A stretch of DNA of 64,000 bases from Oscillospiraceae bacterium. Lineage in GTDB: Bacteria > Bacillota > Clostridia > Oscillospirales > Oscillospiraceae. The position numbers were made by a program, and so were the translations under genes. Below are positions 16,666 through 25,374 of the stretch, piece by piece. The notes beneath the pieces were generated by a model. It was not told the origin of the DNA. It saw only the letters and a list, made by a program, of their open reading frames with translations, and searched no databases. Positions within the stretch are counted from its first letter, which is position 1. Each line of letters begins with the position of its first letter. The stretch lies in NCBI GenBank assembly GCA_017406005.1, contig JAFQZI010000150.1, positions 50,770 through 114,769 of the forward strand, written 5' to 3'.

Positions 16666-17754
16666 TTATTCAGTCGCCTTAATAGATACGTGCTGTTTCT
16701 TCACCCGAATCCTGTTGGAAATATCTTCCATCACATTAGGCAGCAGCGACGCAATGATCAGCACAAGGCCGACTGCAAGGTTCACCGTGCTGTCTGCAAA
16801 GCCGTACAGCGTGCCGAGGCCTTTCTTCATGACGCCGAAGATAATCACCGAAAGGATAACGCCGATAATGTTGCCCTTGCCGCCGGCTGTTGAAAAGCCT
16901 CCAAGGACTACGACTGCGATAGCGTACATCTCATATCCGGTCATAGCGTCTGCACGCACGGTTGCTGATGCGCTTCCTACATAGAACAGAGCTGAAACAG
17001 CCGCCATCATTCCGCAGATGACAAACATCAGAAGTTCAAACCGGTCAACCCGGATGCCGCTGTACAGAGCAGCCGTCCTGTTTTCACCGATTGCAAAGAG
17101 CTTGCGTCCACCCGTAGTCAGATGGAGGAAGACGAAGAACACCAGCGCAAACCCGAGAAACCAAAAGATAATCGTTGGAACCTTGTATCCGCCGATTGTT
17201 ACGGCACCGTTATACAGAGTTTTCAGCTGCCCCCAGGTTGCATCCCCATCAAACTTCAGGGTTTCTCCGCCGAGAAACAGATAGCAGAAGCCGCGGAAAA
17301 ACAGCTGCGTGCCGAGTGTAATAATCATGGGGAACAATTCCCGGAATCGCGTCACCAGGAGTCCGTTCATCAAACCGCAGGCGCATCCGGTGAGCAGGCA
17401 TGCGGCAACAGCAATTGCGAATGCCGTTCCGTTTGCCGTTCCTCCGTTGATCAATGCGCGGTAGCTGATGCCCATGACAGAAGCAGACAGCGTTGCAGAC
17501 GCACCGACGGAGATATCGATATCTCCCATGCCAAGGATCAGAGCCATGCCCAGAGCCATAAAGCTGTAGAGCATATAGACGCCCATGCCGTTGAGCATTT
17601 TGGAGAAGTTGAAAACGTCCTTCGCCTTGCGCCCTTTTGCAATCAGCGCAGCATCCAGTCCGTTATCTCTTGCTTCAAACACAACCCATAATACAATAAG
17701 GAGCACAACAAGCATTGTCTCCCACCGGAGAAGTTTGGAAAGTTTCTTCTTCAT
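16666..17754 (-). CDS. Sugar ABC transporter permease 2 (RbsC/LsrD family)
   Basis: 362 residues with about ten hydrophobic segments of the BPD_transp_2 family. MGDIDISVGASATLSASVMG is the conserved segment near the middle, followed by ITLGTQLFFRGFCYLFLGG and VLGGFSTAGGKGNIIGV. It starts exactly at the stop of permease 1 (1-base overlap), and 59 bp separate it from the binding-protein gene. Two different permeases in one operon is typical of Rha- and Lsr-type importers, while ribose importers use one. Confidence 0.88.
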   Translation of the reverse strand: MKKKLSKLLRWETMLVVLLIVLWVVFEARDNGLDAALIAKGRKAKDVFNFSKMLNGMGVYMLYSFMALGMALILGMGDIDISVGASATLSASVMGISYRALINGGTANGTAFAIAVAACLLTGCACGLMNGLLVTRFRELFPMIITLGTQLFFRGFCYLFLGGETLKFDGDATWGQLKTLYNGAVTIGGYKVPTIIFWFLGFALVFFVFLHLTTGGRKLFAIGENRTAALYSGIRVDRFELLMFVICGMMAAVSALFYVGSASATVRADAMTGYEMYAIAVVVLGGFSTAGGKGNIIGVILSVIIFGVMKKGLGTLYGFADSTVNLAVGLVLIIASLLPNVMEDISNRIRVKKQHVSIKATE

Positions 17755-18761
17755 CAGATGTTCCTCCCCTTCAGGTTGCGCTTTTCAGCCGTACGCTGCA
17801 GGATAACATTGAGAAGGATCGCCGCAAGAATCAGGATTCCCTTGAAGAACTCCTTCATCATCGTTGCACCCATAAAAAGCTGAGGGATCGCGCTGTCAAT
17901 CGTCGCAATCAGCAGAGCTCCGATCACAACGCCGGTCATCTTCCCGTATCCGCCCATAACCGACACGCCGCCGAGAACACAGGCTGCAATCACATACATC
18001 TCGCCGCCGGTTGCCGCGCCTTTTTCAATCGCGTTGTATTCGGCAAGCCGCATGATGCCGGACATGCCCGCCGTCGCCCCGCAGATCACATGTGCCAGCA
18101 CCTTGATGCCTTTGACATGCACACCGCGCATCTCTGCCGCCTCTGAATTGGATCCGACTGCATAGATCGACCGCCCGGTTTTCGTATACTTGAGGAACAG
18201 CCCTATAACCAGAACTACGCCGGCAGTAATGAATACAATCAGAGGAACGCCCATGTATTTTTCGAGGATAAAATCTTTAAAATGATCCGTGAGATTGATA
18301 CGGGCAATCTTATTCATTCCGAGGATAAAATCCATCGGGATCAGGGCGCGTGCCATATATGTCATACCGAGTGTCACAATAATCGGAAGAACACGGCCGT
18401 AACTCATCAGCACACCGTTGATCAGGCCGATTGCCGCCCCGATTGCAACACCCACCACAAACATCATAAACGTGGACGAAATATACCCATCACGCATTAA
18501 TACGCCGGCAATTGCCGCCGATAATTCCAGCACAGCAGCAACTGAAATGTCTATCGATCCGATCAGCAGCACACACAGCATTCCGGCTGCCATTACCAGA
18601 TTCAGCGTGCAGTTCTTCAGAATATTCATATAGTTGGAGCCGATATACCCGGGGATTTTCAGATTGACGCCGATAATCAGAAGAATCAGCACTGCAATCA
18701 GAGGAATCTCACGGTGCTCCATCAGGAAGGATCCGAGAGAAAACTTTTTCTTGTTATCCAT
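17754..18761 (-). CDS. Sugar ABC transporter permease 1 (RbsC/LsrC family)
   Basis: 335 residues and strongly hydrophobic, with IGSIDISVAAVLELSAAIAG, VTLGMTYMARALIPMDF and VLGGVSVMGGYGKMTG, the conserved loops of the BPD_transp_2 permeases. It probably pairs with permease 2 as a heterodimer in the membrane. It begins 3 bp after the ATPase stop. Confidence 0.88.
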   Translation of the reverse strand: MDNKKKFSLGSFLMEHREIPLIAVLILLIIGVNLKIPGYIGSNYMNILKNCTLNLVMAAGMLCVLLIGSIDISVAAVLELSAAIAGVLMRDGYISSTFMMFVVGVAIGAAIGLINGVLMSYGRVLPIIVTLGMTYMARALIPMDFILGMNKIARINLTDHFKDFILEKYMGVPLIVFITAGVVLVIGLFLKYTKTGRSIYAVGSNSEAAEMRGVHVKGIKVLAHVICGATAGMSGIMRLAEYNAIEKGAATGGEMYVIAACVLGGVSVMGGYGKMTGVVIGALLIATIDSAIPQLFMGATMMKEFFKGILILAAILLNVILQRTAEKRNLKGRNI

Positions 18762-18764
18762 GCT

Positions 18765-20264
18765 TTATTCCTCTCTTTCCACCGGCATGGCAGCCGTCAG
18801 AATTTCTTCCTGCGTCAGGCCTTCCGCCTGAAATTCCTTTGTGATATGCCCTTCACTCATCACATAGATCCTGTCAGACATATTCATGACTTCCGGCATT
18901 TCGGAAGAGATCATCAGGATCCCCATTCCCTGGGACGCCAGGTCACTCATCAGCTGATAGATCTGGGCCTTGGAGCCAACGTCAACACCCTTTGTCGGTT
19001 CATCCAGAACAATGATTTTTGTGTTTGCCGCAAGCTGCTTTCCTACCACGACTTTCTGCTGGTTCCCGCCGGACAATGCTCCGGAATGGGTATCGACCGA
19101 CGGTGCCTTGATGGCAAGCAGTTCCTTCATTTTGTTGGAGATGTCATACTCTTTTTTACCGGAAAGGAAAATGCCGTTGGTGCATTGATCGATGATCGGC
19201 AGCGAGGTGTTATGATTGATGGACCAGCGCAGATGCAGGCCCTGCTTCTGCCGGTCTTCAGGGAGAAGCCCGAAGTTCATGTCCATCATGCTGCGCGGGG
19301 AACGGTTGTGCGGAACCTGCTTTCCGTTGATATAGACTTCTCCGGAATCCGCCTTCGTAATACCGAAGATGGCTTCCACAACCTCCGTCCGTCCTGCACC
19401 CACAAGCCCTGTCAGTCCAACGATCTCTCCCGCATGGAGGTTAAAGCTCACATCCCGGAAATACCCGGTTCGTGAAAGCTTTTCTACCCGCAGCAATTCG
19501 TCTCCGATCACCGTTTTCTTCTTGGGGAAGAAGTCTCCGATTTCATGCCCGACCATATGCTTTACGAGCATTTTCTCATCACATTCTTCGATACCCCATG
19601 TTCCGATATAATGTGCGTCCCGGAATACCGTCGCTCTGTCTGCAAGGCCGAAGATATCTTCAAAACGGTGGGAAATCAGAATAATCGCAACGCCTTCATC
19701 GCGAAGCTTTCTTGCGATGCTGTACAGTTCTTCGCTCTCTCGTTTGGAAAGTGCTGCTGTAGGTTCGTCCATGATCAGGATCCGTGCGTGCTGGGAAAGA
19801 GCCTTTGCAATTTCAACCAGCTGCTGCTGTGCTACGGAAAGAGATCCGACCGAAGCTGTTGCCGGGAAGTTTGCTCCCACGCTGTCCAACAGCTTCTGAG
19901 CTTCCTTGTTTGCTTTTGTCCAACTGATAAAAGGACCCGTCATGAATTCATGGCCGATGAAAATGTTTTCTGCCGCAGAGAGATCGGGATAGGATGCCGC
20001 ATGCTGATAAATAGCTGCAATACCATGCTTCTGGGCAACGAGCGGGTCGGACATAACGATCTTTTCCCCGTCCAGGATAATCTCCCCGCCGTCAGGCTGA
20101 TGAACGCCTGTCAGCGTCTTGATAAAGGTAGATTTTCCTGCGCCGTTTTCTCCGACGATGGCATGAATTTCACCCTTTTTCAGGTTGAAACTTACATCGT
20201 CCAACGCTTTTACACCAGGAAAGATCTTCGTAATGTGGTTCATTTCCAGCAGATACTCTGCCAT
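18765..20264 (-). CDS. Sugar ABC transporter ATP-binding protein (RbsA/LsrA type, two nucleotide-binding domains)
   Basis: About 499 residues with two ABC domains. Domain 1 has Walker A GENGAGKSTFIKTL, signature SLSVAQQQLVEIAKAL and Walker B ILIMDEPT. Domain 2 has a degenerate Walker A, GLVGAGRTEVVEAIFG, and signature LSGGNQQKVVVGKQLA, as is usual for carbohydrate ATPases of the RbsA/MglA class. It powers the importer from the cytoplasm. A GGGAGGG ribosome site lies 6 bases before the ATG at 20264 but abuts the ATG at 20270, so the inner start is preferred. It is divergent from the AraC regulator. Confidence 0.9.
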   Translation of the reverse strand: MAEYLLEMNHITKIFPGVKALDDVSFNLKKGEIHAIVGENGAGKSTFIKTLTGVHQPDGGEIILDGEKIVMSDPLVAQKHGIAAIYQHAASYPDLSAAENIFIGHEFMTGPFISWTKANKEAQKLLDSVGANFPATASVGSLSVAQQQLVEIAKALSQHARILIMDEPTAALSKRESEELYSIARKLRDEGVAIILISHRFEDIFGLADRATVFRDAHYIGTWGIEECDEKMLVKHMVGHEIGDFFPKKKTVIGDELLRVEKLSRTGYFRDVSFNLHAGEIVGLTGLVGAGRTEVVEAIFGITKADSGEVYINGKQVPHNRSPRSMMDMNFGLLPEDRQKQGLHLRWSINHNTSLPIIDQCTNGIFLSGKKEYDISNKMKELLAIKAPSVDTHSGALSGGNQQKVVVGKQLAANTKIIVLDEPTKGVDVGSKAQIYQLMSDLASQGMGILMISSEMPEVMNMSDRIYVMSEGHITKEFQAEGLTQEEILTAAMPVEREE

Positions 20265-20384
20265 TTGCATCCCTCCCGCAATGATATGATTTGCACACGT
20301 CTGAATAGTGTTTTCTTCTCTTATAAAGCAGAAAACGGTTTGCTTTTTGTTGTCTTTTTTATAGCGTTTCAGGAAAGGGTCCGC

Positions 20385-20401
20385 TTGTATACTCTATACA
20401 A
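20385..20401. promoter_or_regulatory. Perfect palindrome in the AraC/ABC divergent promoter region
   Basis: TTGTATA-CTC-TATACAA is a 17-bp perfect palindrome just upstream of the -35 box of the araC-type gene and between the two divergent transcripts. Such sites are usual for LacI- or GntR-type repressors; AraC proteins more often use direct repeats, so the binding protein is uncertain. Confidence 0.55.
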
Positions 20402-20404
20402 CGC

Positions 20405-20433
20405 TTGACGTTTTTCCACCCAGGGATTATAAT
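20405..20433 (+). promoter_or_regulatory. Promoter of the AraC-family gene
   Basis: TTGACG (20405-20410), 17 bases, then consensus TATAAT (20428-20433). It is followed by a ~100-base leader to the ATG at 20537. Confidence 0.75.
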
Positions 20434-20536
20434 TTTTATGGTAGTATTATATAGTTATCAACCACTATTGTCTACCAAAATGCTGGCATATTATTGCAAA
20501 ATCTTGGCTTTCTATTTCTCCGACTGAGGTGGTTTT

Positions 20537-21439
20537 ATGGAGCAGACTTACTTAACCTATAATCTTGATATAACCTCAAAATCAACATGGCTCACGGTCA
20601 CTGCCGCCCCTTCCATTCGCAATTCTTTTGTTTATGTTCAGGAATTAGGCGATTTTTATTGTCACAAAGACTATTTCACACGTCGAAAGAACCTTCCGTC
20701 TTTCCTGATTAAACTCACAGTCAGCGGGCAGGGAACTCTGGAATACAATAACAGCTCTTATTCCGTTAAACCGGGGACCCTGTTCTGGATCGACTGTACA
20801 AAACCGCAATACTATTACACCTCGGAAAATGCGGATCATTGGCATGTATTATGGGTTCATTTTTACGGTCCCACGGCACATTCCTATTATGAGTCCTTTA
20901 TGGAACAGAATGCCGGTTCTCCTCTCATTTTTTCCGATATACCCACCAAGTTTTCTGATATCCTGGAAAAACTGATCCGGTTGTACGGAAGTCACAGCAA
21001 ATCCCTGCAGGATGATATTTACGCGTCAAGCCTTTTAACGCAGCTGATGGTAGACTGCATCAGGACTACCCTCAGCCGCAAAGTATCCAACCGGCAGCAT
21101 GTGGACTATTTTCTGTCTGTTCAGAACTATATTGATGAAAACTATCACGAAAACCTGAATCTGGATCTGTTGGCACAGCAATTCTCTATTAATAAGTTTT
21201 ATCTGCAAAAGCAGTTTAAAAAGAAACTGGGCCTATCTCCGAACGAATATCTCACTCGTGTTCGTCTTGAAAGAGCTAAAAACTTGCTCAGAACAACAAA
21301 TGATACCGTAACGCAGATTGCCCAGGAAGTCGGTTATACAGCTTCTTATTTCGATAATGTTTTTAAAAAATATGAAAGCGTGACGCCTCATATTTATCGG
21401 CAAAGATGGTATGACTCGGAAAGTGACTTAAAAATATAG
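20537..21439 (+). CDS. AraC-family transcriptional regulator
   Basis: 300 residues. The N-terminal ~160 residues form a cupin-like sensing domain (GTLEYNNSSYSVKPGTLFWI, HWHVLWVHFYG). The C-terminal ~100 residues hold the two AraC helix-turn-helix motifs, ending with LRTTNDTVTQIAQEVGYTAS and YFDNVFKKYESVTPHIYRQ. It is divergent from the sugar ABC operon and is its likely activator, a common arrangement for sugar importers. Ribosome site GAGGTGG just before the ATG. Its 3' end overlaps the convergent dehydrogenase gene by 12 bp and I see no terminator between them. Confidence 0.88.
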   Translation: MEQTYLTYNLDITSKSTWLTVTAAPSIRNSFVYVQELGDFYCHKDYFTRRKNLPSFLIKLTVSGQGTLEYNNSSYSVKPGTLFWIDCTKPQYYYTSENADHWHVLWVHFYGPTAHSYYESFMEQNAGSPLIFSDIPTKFSDILEKLIRLYGSHSKSLQDDIYASSLLTQLMVDCIRTTLSRKVSNRQHVDYFLSVQNYIDENYHENLNLDLLAQQFSINKFYLQKQFKKKLGLSPNEYLTRVRLERAKNLLRTTNDTVTQIAQEVGYTASYFDNVFKKYESVTPHIYRQRWYDSESDLKI

Positions 21440-22354
21440 CACCTTTGCCAGTTCAATATACAATCGATCCCTTTCACGGATTGCCTCTGTGCGTTTGTCT
21501 CCGGAATAATCGTAAAACCCCTTGCCGCTTTTCACTCCAAGTTCGCCGTGTTCTACCTTTGAACGCAGCAGAGCACTGCCTTCCTTGGAATTGCAGAGGT
21601 CGGCATTCAAATAGCTGTTGATGTGGTCAAAAGTATCCAATCCTCCAAAATCTGCGACGCCGAAAGCTCCCAACGCCGCATATCGCAGGCCGAGGCCTCC
21701 CTTCAGCACGGCATCGATATCCGAACATGAGGCAGCCCCTGTTGAAACAATATACAACGCTTCCCGCAAAAGGGCAAACTGAAGGCGATTGACCAGAAAC
21801 CCGTTTATGTCTTTGACTATAACGGGTTTTTTGCCGAGATCAAGCACAATCTGCCTCATCTGCTCCAGATATGTCTTTTCCGTCCAATCCCCTTCTACAA
21901 TTTCACAGATCGGCAGCAGATGCGGAGGATTCAGCCAATGCTGCCCCATAAAACGCTCAGGCCTATCTACGGTCTTTGCAATTTCGGAAATATGCAGGCC
22001 TGAAGTATTCGTGGCAAGGAGCGTTTCCGCGGGAACGAGCCTCGAAACCTCATAAAAATAGTCCTGTTTTGCCTTTAAATCCTCAACAATACACTCAACG
22101 ACCAGTGCGCAGTCGGTGTATTCCTTTTTATCTTCTGTAAAACAGATTCGAGCGATCGCCGATTGGGATTGTTCTTCCGTGATCAGTTTCTCTTCCACCA
22201 TCGTCTGCTGATTAAGGCGGATCAGCTCTTTTCCCTTATCTGCACTTTCGATCCTGCGTACCAGAACGACAGTTTCCCAGCCGGCCAACGCGTATACCTG
22301 GGCTATGGACGCGCCCATAACGCCCGCTCCTGCAATAACCACTTTATTGTTCAT
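21428..22354 (-). CDS. 3-hydroxyacyl-CoA dehydrogenase family protein
   Basis: 308 residues. The N-terminal Rossmann domain starts VVIAGAGVMGASIAQVYALA. The ATNTSGLHISEIA strand and MGQHWLNPPHLLPICEIVEG carry the conserved Ser/Asn and the catalytic His; NGFLVNRLQFALLREA links to the helical C-terminal domain. The HWLNPP form, rather than HFFNP, resembles the L-gulonate 3-dehydrogenase, lambda-crystallin and carnitine dehydrogenase branch. A hydroxy-acid substrate is therefore as likely as a CoA ester. It follows the TIM-barrel isomerase gene by 26 bp, so both may act on the same sugar-derived compound. Confidence 0.82.
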   Translation of the reverse strand: MNNKVVIAGAGVMGASIAQVYALAGWETVVLVRRIESADKGKELIRLNQQTMVEEKLITEEQSQSAIARICFTEDKKEYTDCALVVECIVEDLKAKQDYFYEVSRLVPAETLLATNTSGLHISEIAKTVDRPERFMGQHWLNPPHLLPICEIVEGDWTEKTYLEQMRQIVLDLGKKPVIVKDINGFLVNRLQFALLREALYIVSTGAASCSDIDAVLKGGLGLRYAALGAFGVADFGGLDTFDHINSYLNADLCNSKEGSALLRSKVEHGELGVKSGKGFYDYSGDKRTEAIRERDRLYIELAKVLYF

Positions 22355-22380
22355 TGTTGTCCTCCAATATCAGCTGAAAG

Positions 22381-23163
22381 CTACTTCCAGCTTCGCTCTA
22401 ATAATATCCTGCAGCATTCCCCGTCTTTTTGCAGAAAAGCCCTGTCCGCTTCCACACTGACAGTGTCTCCGCTATAGTGCTGTTCAAAAGCGCAGATACG
22501 AAGATGCCGCAGCTCTTCCTCATCATTTGCAGTAGTGAAGAAGAAACGTGCGGTGCCCCGCTCCCCGCCGCTGACATGTATATGTCTCACCAGCGGCATA
22601 GCGAATCCTAATGATTCCGGTTCCTCTTCCATCAATCGTGCATGATAATAATCCAGTACCAGTCCGCTGTTGGATGCGGAGAGCACACGGAGCAGTCTCA
22701 CCGCATCAGCTGTTCGATTCAGATATCTGCAGGCATTGTCATTAATTGCCTCAAGCAGGATCCTGATTCCGGAGCTTTCCGTCAAAGAGCATGCTATTTC
22801 AAGAAAAGCCAGCATCTGTGTGTCTGATCGTTCCTCCGGCCAGTCGTCCGGAGGATTTCTTGCTGCTGGTGCTCCGATGCCGATATTTCTGATTCCAAGT
22901 GCTTTGCCTCTCTCGCAAAGACAGCTTATATAATCTTTCAAAGCCCCCATATCCTGTCCGGGGCCGACCAGCGGCAGCTCTGAACCGCAGAAATTGTTGA
23001 ACCCGATGCAGGGAAAACCCGTTTCGAGATAAAGGGCACGGAAATCCCGGAATTCGCTCTCAGGAAGACTCATGATATCCCGTGCAGAAAGCTCTATGCA
23101 GTCATAACCCTGTTCTTTCACCGTCAGGTAATCTGCAGTCGTTGCGCAACAGCCGATTTTCAA
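22381..23163 (-). CDS. Sugar phosphate isomerase/epimerase-like TIM-barrel protein
   Basis: 260 residues of the xylose isomerase-like (AP endonuclease 2) superfamily. ELSARDIMSLP, a metal-ligand Glu in IRILLEAINDN, LVLDYYHARLM and RHIHVSGGERG occupy the expected strand ends of the barrel. Members isomerise or epimerise sugars, inositols or keto acids using a divalent metal. The exact substrate is unknown. It has the same direction as, and short spacing to, the dehydrogenase downstream. Confidence 0.72.
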   Translation of the reverse strand: MKIGCCATTADYLTVKEQGYDCIELSARDIMSLPESEFRDFRALYLETGFPCIGFNNFCGSELPLVGPGQDMGALKDYISCLCERGKALGIRNIGIGAPAARNPPDDWPEERSDTQMLAFLEIACSLTESSGIRILLEAINDNACRYLNRTADAVRLLRVLSASNSGLVLDYYHARLMEEEPESLGFAMPLVRHIHVSGGERGTARFFFTTANDEEELRHLRICAFEQHYSGDTVSVEADRAFLQKDGECCRILLERSWK

Positions 23164-23192
23164 AATGAATCACCTCTGCCTTTCGATTATTG

Positions 23193-24161
23193 TTACGTTC
23201 CTGCTTTAGATCTGGTTGTATTCCTCGGAAGCTGCAGCACAGTCGCCAGTTGCCGAATAGCAATTCCAGCATTGTTTAAATATGCAGAATTATTTGGCTC
23301 GATCCTATAGCTGTAGTTCCCGACAAGTTTTGGTGCCTTTCCGTATTTCTGTTCATACATTGCACTCAAGCCGTTATACAGAACCTGTCCCCACCGCTGG
23401 TGATAGGAAGAAGTGACAATTGTCATGGTCTCTATTTTATTTTCCCGAAGGATTTCAAACGTATTAATTGCGTTTTCTGCTGTTGTCATCGCTTTTTCAT
23501 CGGTAAAAATGCGTTCTTCCCGAATCCCGCATTCTTCAATCAGAAATTGCTTCATAAGTCCGGCTTCCGTATGACGTTCCGGATTATTGCCTCCTGTCGC
23601 TCCGCCGGTGCATACAAGAATAGAATAAGGGTATGATTTTGCTGCAGCAGCGGCAGCTTCGCATCTTCCCTTCAGTTCCTCTGTCATCTCACCATTTTGC
23701 AACTCGTATCCCAATACAATGAAAGCATGTTTTGATGTGTTCGGAATATTCCTGTTCTCCGGTCCTGAAGAGATGTTTTCTTCAGGATACATGCAAAGGT
23801 GATAATCCGGATCCAGGTACACTTTTTGCCAATGGTTTGCTATGGAACTTGCCAGTGCATAGTCCTTTTCACTGACAGACCTGATTGCATTCAGATCCGT
23901 CAGGATGGTCCGGGAATCCTCCGGGGAAGGTTGTTGGCAGGCTTTCAGCAAATCAGAGAATAATTGTTCGAAATGTTCAGCATTTGTATCGGAAATCGCA
24001 TATTCTTCATTCCTGATATCCGTGGTTTCAGGCAAAACAGAATAAAGGCCTGTCAGAATCAGAAGAACGACTGTCATAATAATTGCCAGTCGTTTAACGT
24101 AGTTCTTCTCTCCTTGAAGCGCTTTCTGCCTTTCTGTTATATGTTTAGATACCCTGTTCAA
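23193..24161 (-). CDS. YdcF/SanA-family (DUF218) membrane-anchored protein
   Basis: About 322 residues. A single N-terminal transmembrane helix (LAIIMTVVLLILTGLYSVL) anchors it, and the DUF218 core spans the C-terminal half: AFIVLGYELQNGEMTEEL, LVCTGGATGGNNPERHTEAG, EKAMTTAENAINTFEIL and MTIVTSSYHQRWGQVLYNGL. DUF218 proteins are linked to envelope maintenance and possibly nucleotide or sugar binding; the biochemical role is unsettled. The TTG at 24161 has GGGAG just upstream and is my preferred start; the frame is open back to 24248, where it would overlap the flippase-like gene. It is probably co-transcribed with that membrane protein. Confidence 0.75.
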   Translation of the reverse strand: MNRVSKHITERQKALQGEKNYVKRLAIIMTVVLLILTGLYSVLPETTDIRNEEYAISDTNAEHFEQLFSDLLKACQQPSPEDSRTILTDLNAIRSVSEKDYALASSIANHWQKVYLDPDYHLCMYPEENISSGPENRNIPNTSKHAFIVLGYELQNGEMTEELKGRCEAAAAAAKSYPYSILVCTGGATGGNNPERHTEAGLMKQFLIEECGIREERIFTDEKAMTTAENAINTFEILRENKIETMTIVTSSYHQRWGQVLYNGLSAMYEQKYGKAPKLVGNYSYRIEPNNSAYLNNAGIAIRQLATVLQLPRNTTRSKAGT

Positions 24162-24186
24162 GAGCTCCCTTCTTTCTCCTGTACTG

Positions 24187-25197
24187 TTATTCCCTGTCCT
24201 CTTCTTTTTGTCTTCTGCTTTGTTGAAACACTTCCACTTGCCTCCCAAGATAGGGCAACCCGATCAGGAGAAGGGAATAATAGCAAATCAACCGCCACAG
24301 CAGCATCGCCCAGAAGATACCGGAAGAACCGACTTCTGAGAAAACAAGATAAAACGCTCCTTCTGAAACACCGGAATTCCCCGGAGTGGGAATCAGGGTG
24401 ACCGCCGCATAGATGTACACTGTCAGGCAAAGGATGTAGAAATAGGATACCTGGCATCCAAGTGTCCGCAGCACAAAAAATGGGATGCTGCACAAAGCTA
24501 TCCTGCACACTACGGAAAGCAGCATAAGTTCTGTCAGCAGGCTTTTGTTCCGTGCCATCAGCGTAAATCCGTCCCGATACTGTGTCAGGGTATCGAGTAC
24601 TTTGTCAAGGGTCTTCTCATAGTCTTTTATAAGATGTACCTTTTCGCCCAGTCGTAAAAGCCACGCCAGCAGCATTTCGACAGCTTTGGGACGTAACGAA
24701 AACGCAATTTCAAAACAGGGCGGGATGGCACAGCAGACCAGCCCCGCATAGGCTGTATAGCGGATCGCTTCCGGTTCTATCTCTTTCTGAACAACGAAAA
24801 CCACAAGCGCCAGCAGAACAGCGGATAACTGCCTCGTGATAAAGGCGGCTGCCGGAGTTCCTGCAGATTCTTTTGCGGAATGGCCATTCAGATGCAGCCA
24901 GTACATTTGCAGCGGTTGTCCGCCTCCTCCGGTAGGTGTGATGGAATCATAATATTTCCCTAAAACAACCGTTTCAAAAGCGGCTCGGAAAGACATTTCC
25001 CCTTTCAGAAAACGCATCGCAAGGAGAAGTTTCACTGTCTCTGTCAGAAATATTATTGCAAGGCAGCCCAATGCCCCTGCCAGATACAGAATACCGTTTT
25101 CCCCCAAGGTGAACTCAGCCGGCCGGGATTTGACGTGAAACTCTCTGTAAGCCGTCCATGCGATAACGGCAATATTGAGTGCCACAAACAGCAGCAC
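24187..25197 (-). CDS. Lysylphosphatidylglycerol synthase TM-domain / UPF0104 flippase-like protein
   Basis: At least 336 residues with about eight membrane helices. SITPTGGGGQPLQMYWL and TPGNSGVSEGAFYLVFS are the conserved loops of the UPF0104/LPG_synthase_TM family, which flips or handles lipids and lipid-linked sugars. The coordinates use the first standard start in frame, GTG at 25197, but this cuts into the first helix and lacks a ribosome site. The frame is open upstream. A GGTGAG motif lies a few bases before an in-frame ATC at 25242, from which a lysine-rich lead-in to the helix would be read. The true start is probably there or has been lost by a point change. Confidence 0.78.
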   Translation of the reverse strand: MLLFVALNIAVIAWTAYREFHVKSRPAEFTLGENGILYLAGALGCLAIIFLTETVKLLLAMRFLKGEMSFRAAFETVVLGKYYDSITPTGGGGQPLQMYWLHLNGHSAKESAGTPAAAFITRQLSAVLLALVVFVVQKEIEPEAIRYTAYAGLVCCAIPPCFEIAFSLRPKAVEMLLAWLLRLGEKVHLIKDYEKTLDKVLDTLTQYRDGFTLMARNKSLLTELMLLSVVCRIALCSIPFFVLRTLGCQVSYFYILCLTVYIYAAVTLIPTPGNSGVSEGAFYLVFSEVGSSGIFWAMLLWRLICYYSLLLIGLPYLGRQVEVFQQSRRQKEEDRE

Positions 25198-25293
25198 CCA
25201 TATAATATGTTTTTTCTTTTCGATTTTGCTGCTGTTATCGATAGTCTCACCTTCTTGCCGTTTAATCGGGGGATTTCAATTTCTGTTCTTTTT

Positions 25294-25322
25294 AGTATAA
25301 AGCAAAAAAACCTTCTGTGCAA
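25294..25322 (-). promoter_or_regulatory. Promoter of the flippase-ydcF-isomerase-dehydrogenase group
   Basis: TTGCAC (25322-25317) and TATACT (25299-25294) on the minus strand, 17-base spacing. It lies in the 178-bp gap after the MmgE/PrpD gene and separates this group from the lysine-riboswitch operon. Confidence 0.72.
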
Positions 25323-25374
25323 CTCTCAATGCATGTCTGTCGGCTTCTGTAAGTATTCTGTGATCTGTGCCTTT

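Noticed and set aside
15581-20264. Calling the importer an AI-2 (Lsr) system
   Set aside because: Gene order and binding protein fit Lsr, but they equally fit rhamnose-type importers and no lsrK, lsrF or lsrG genes are present.
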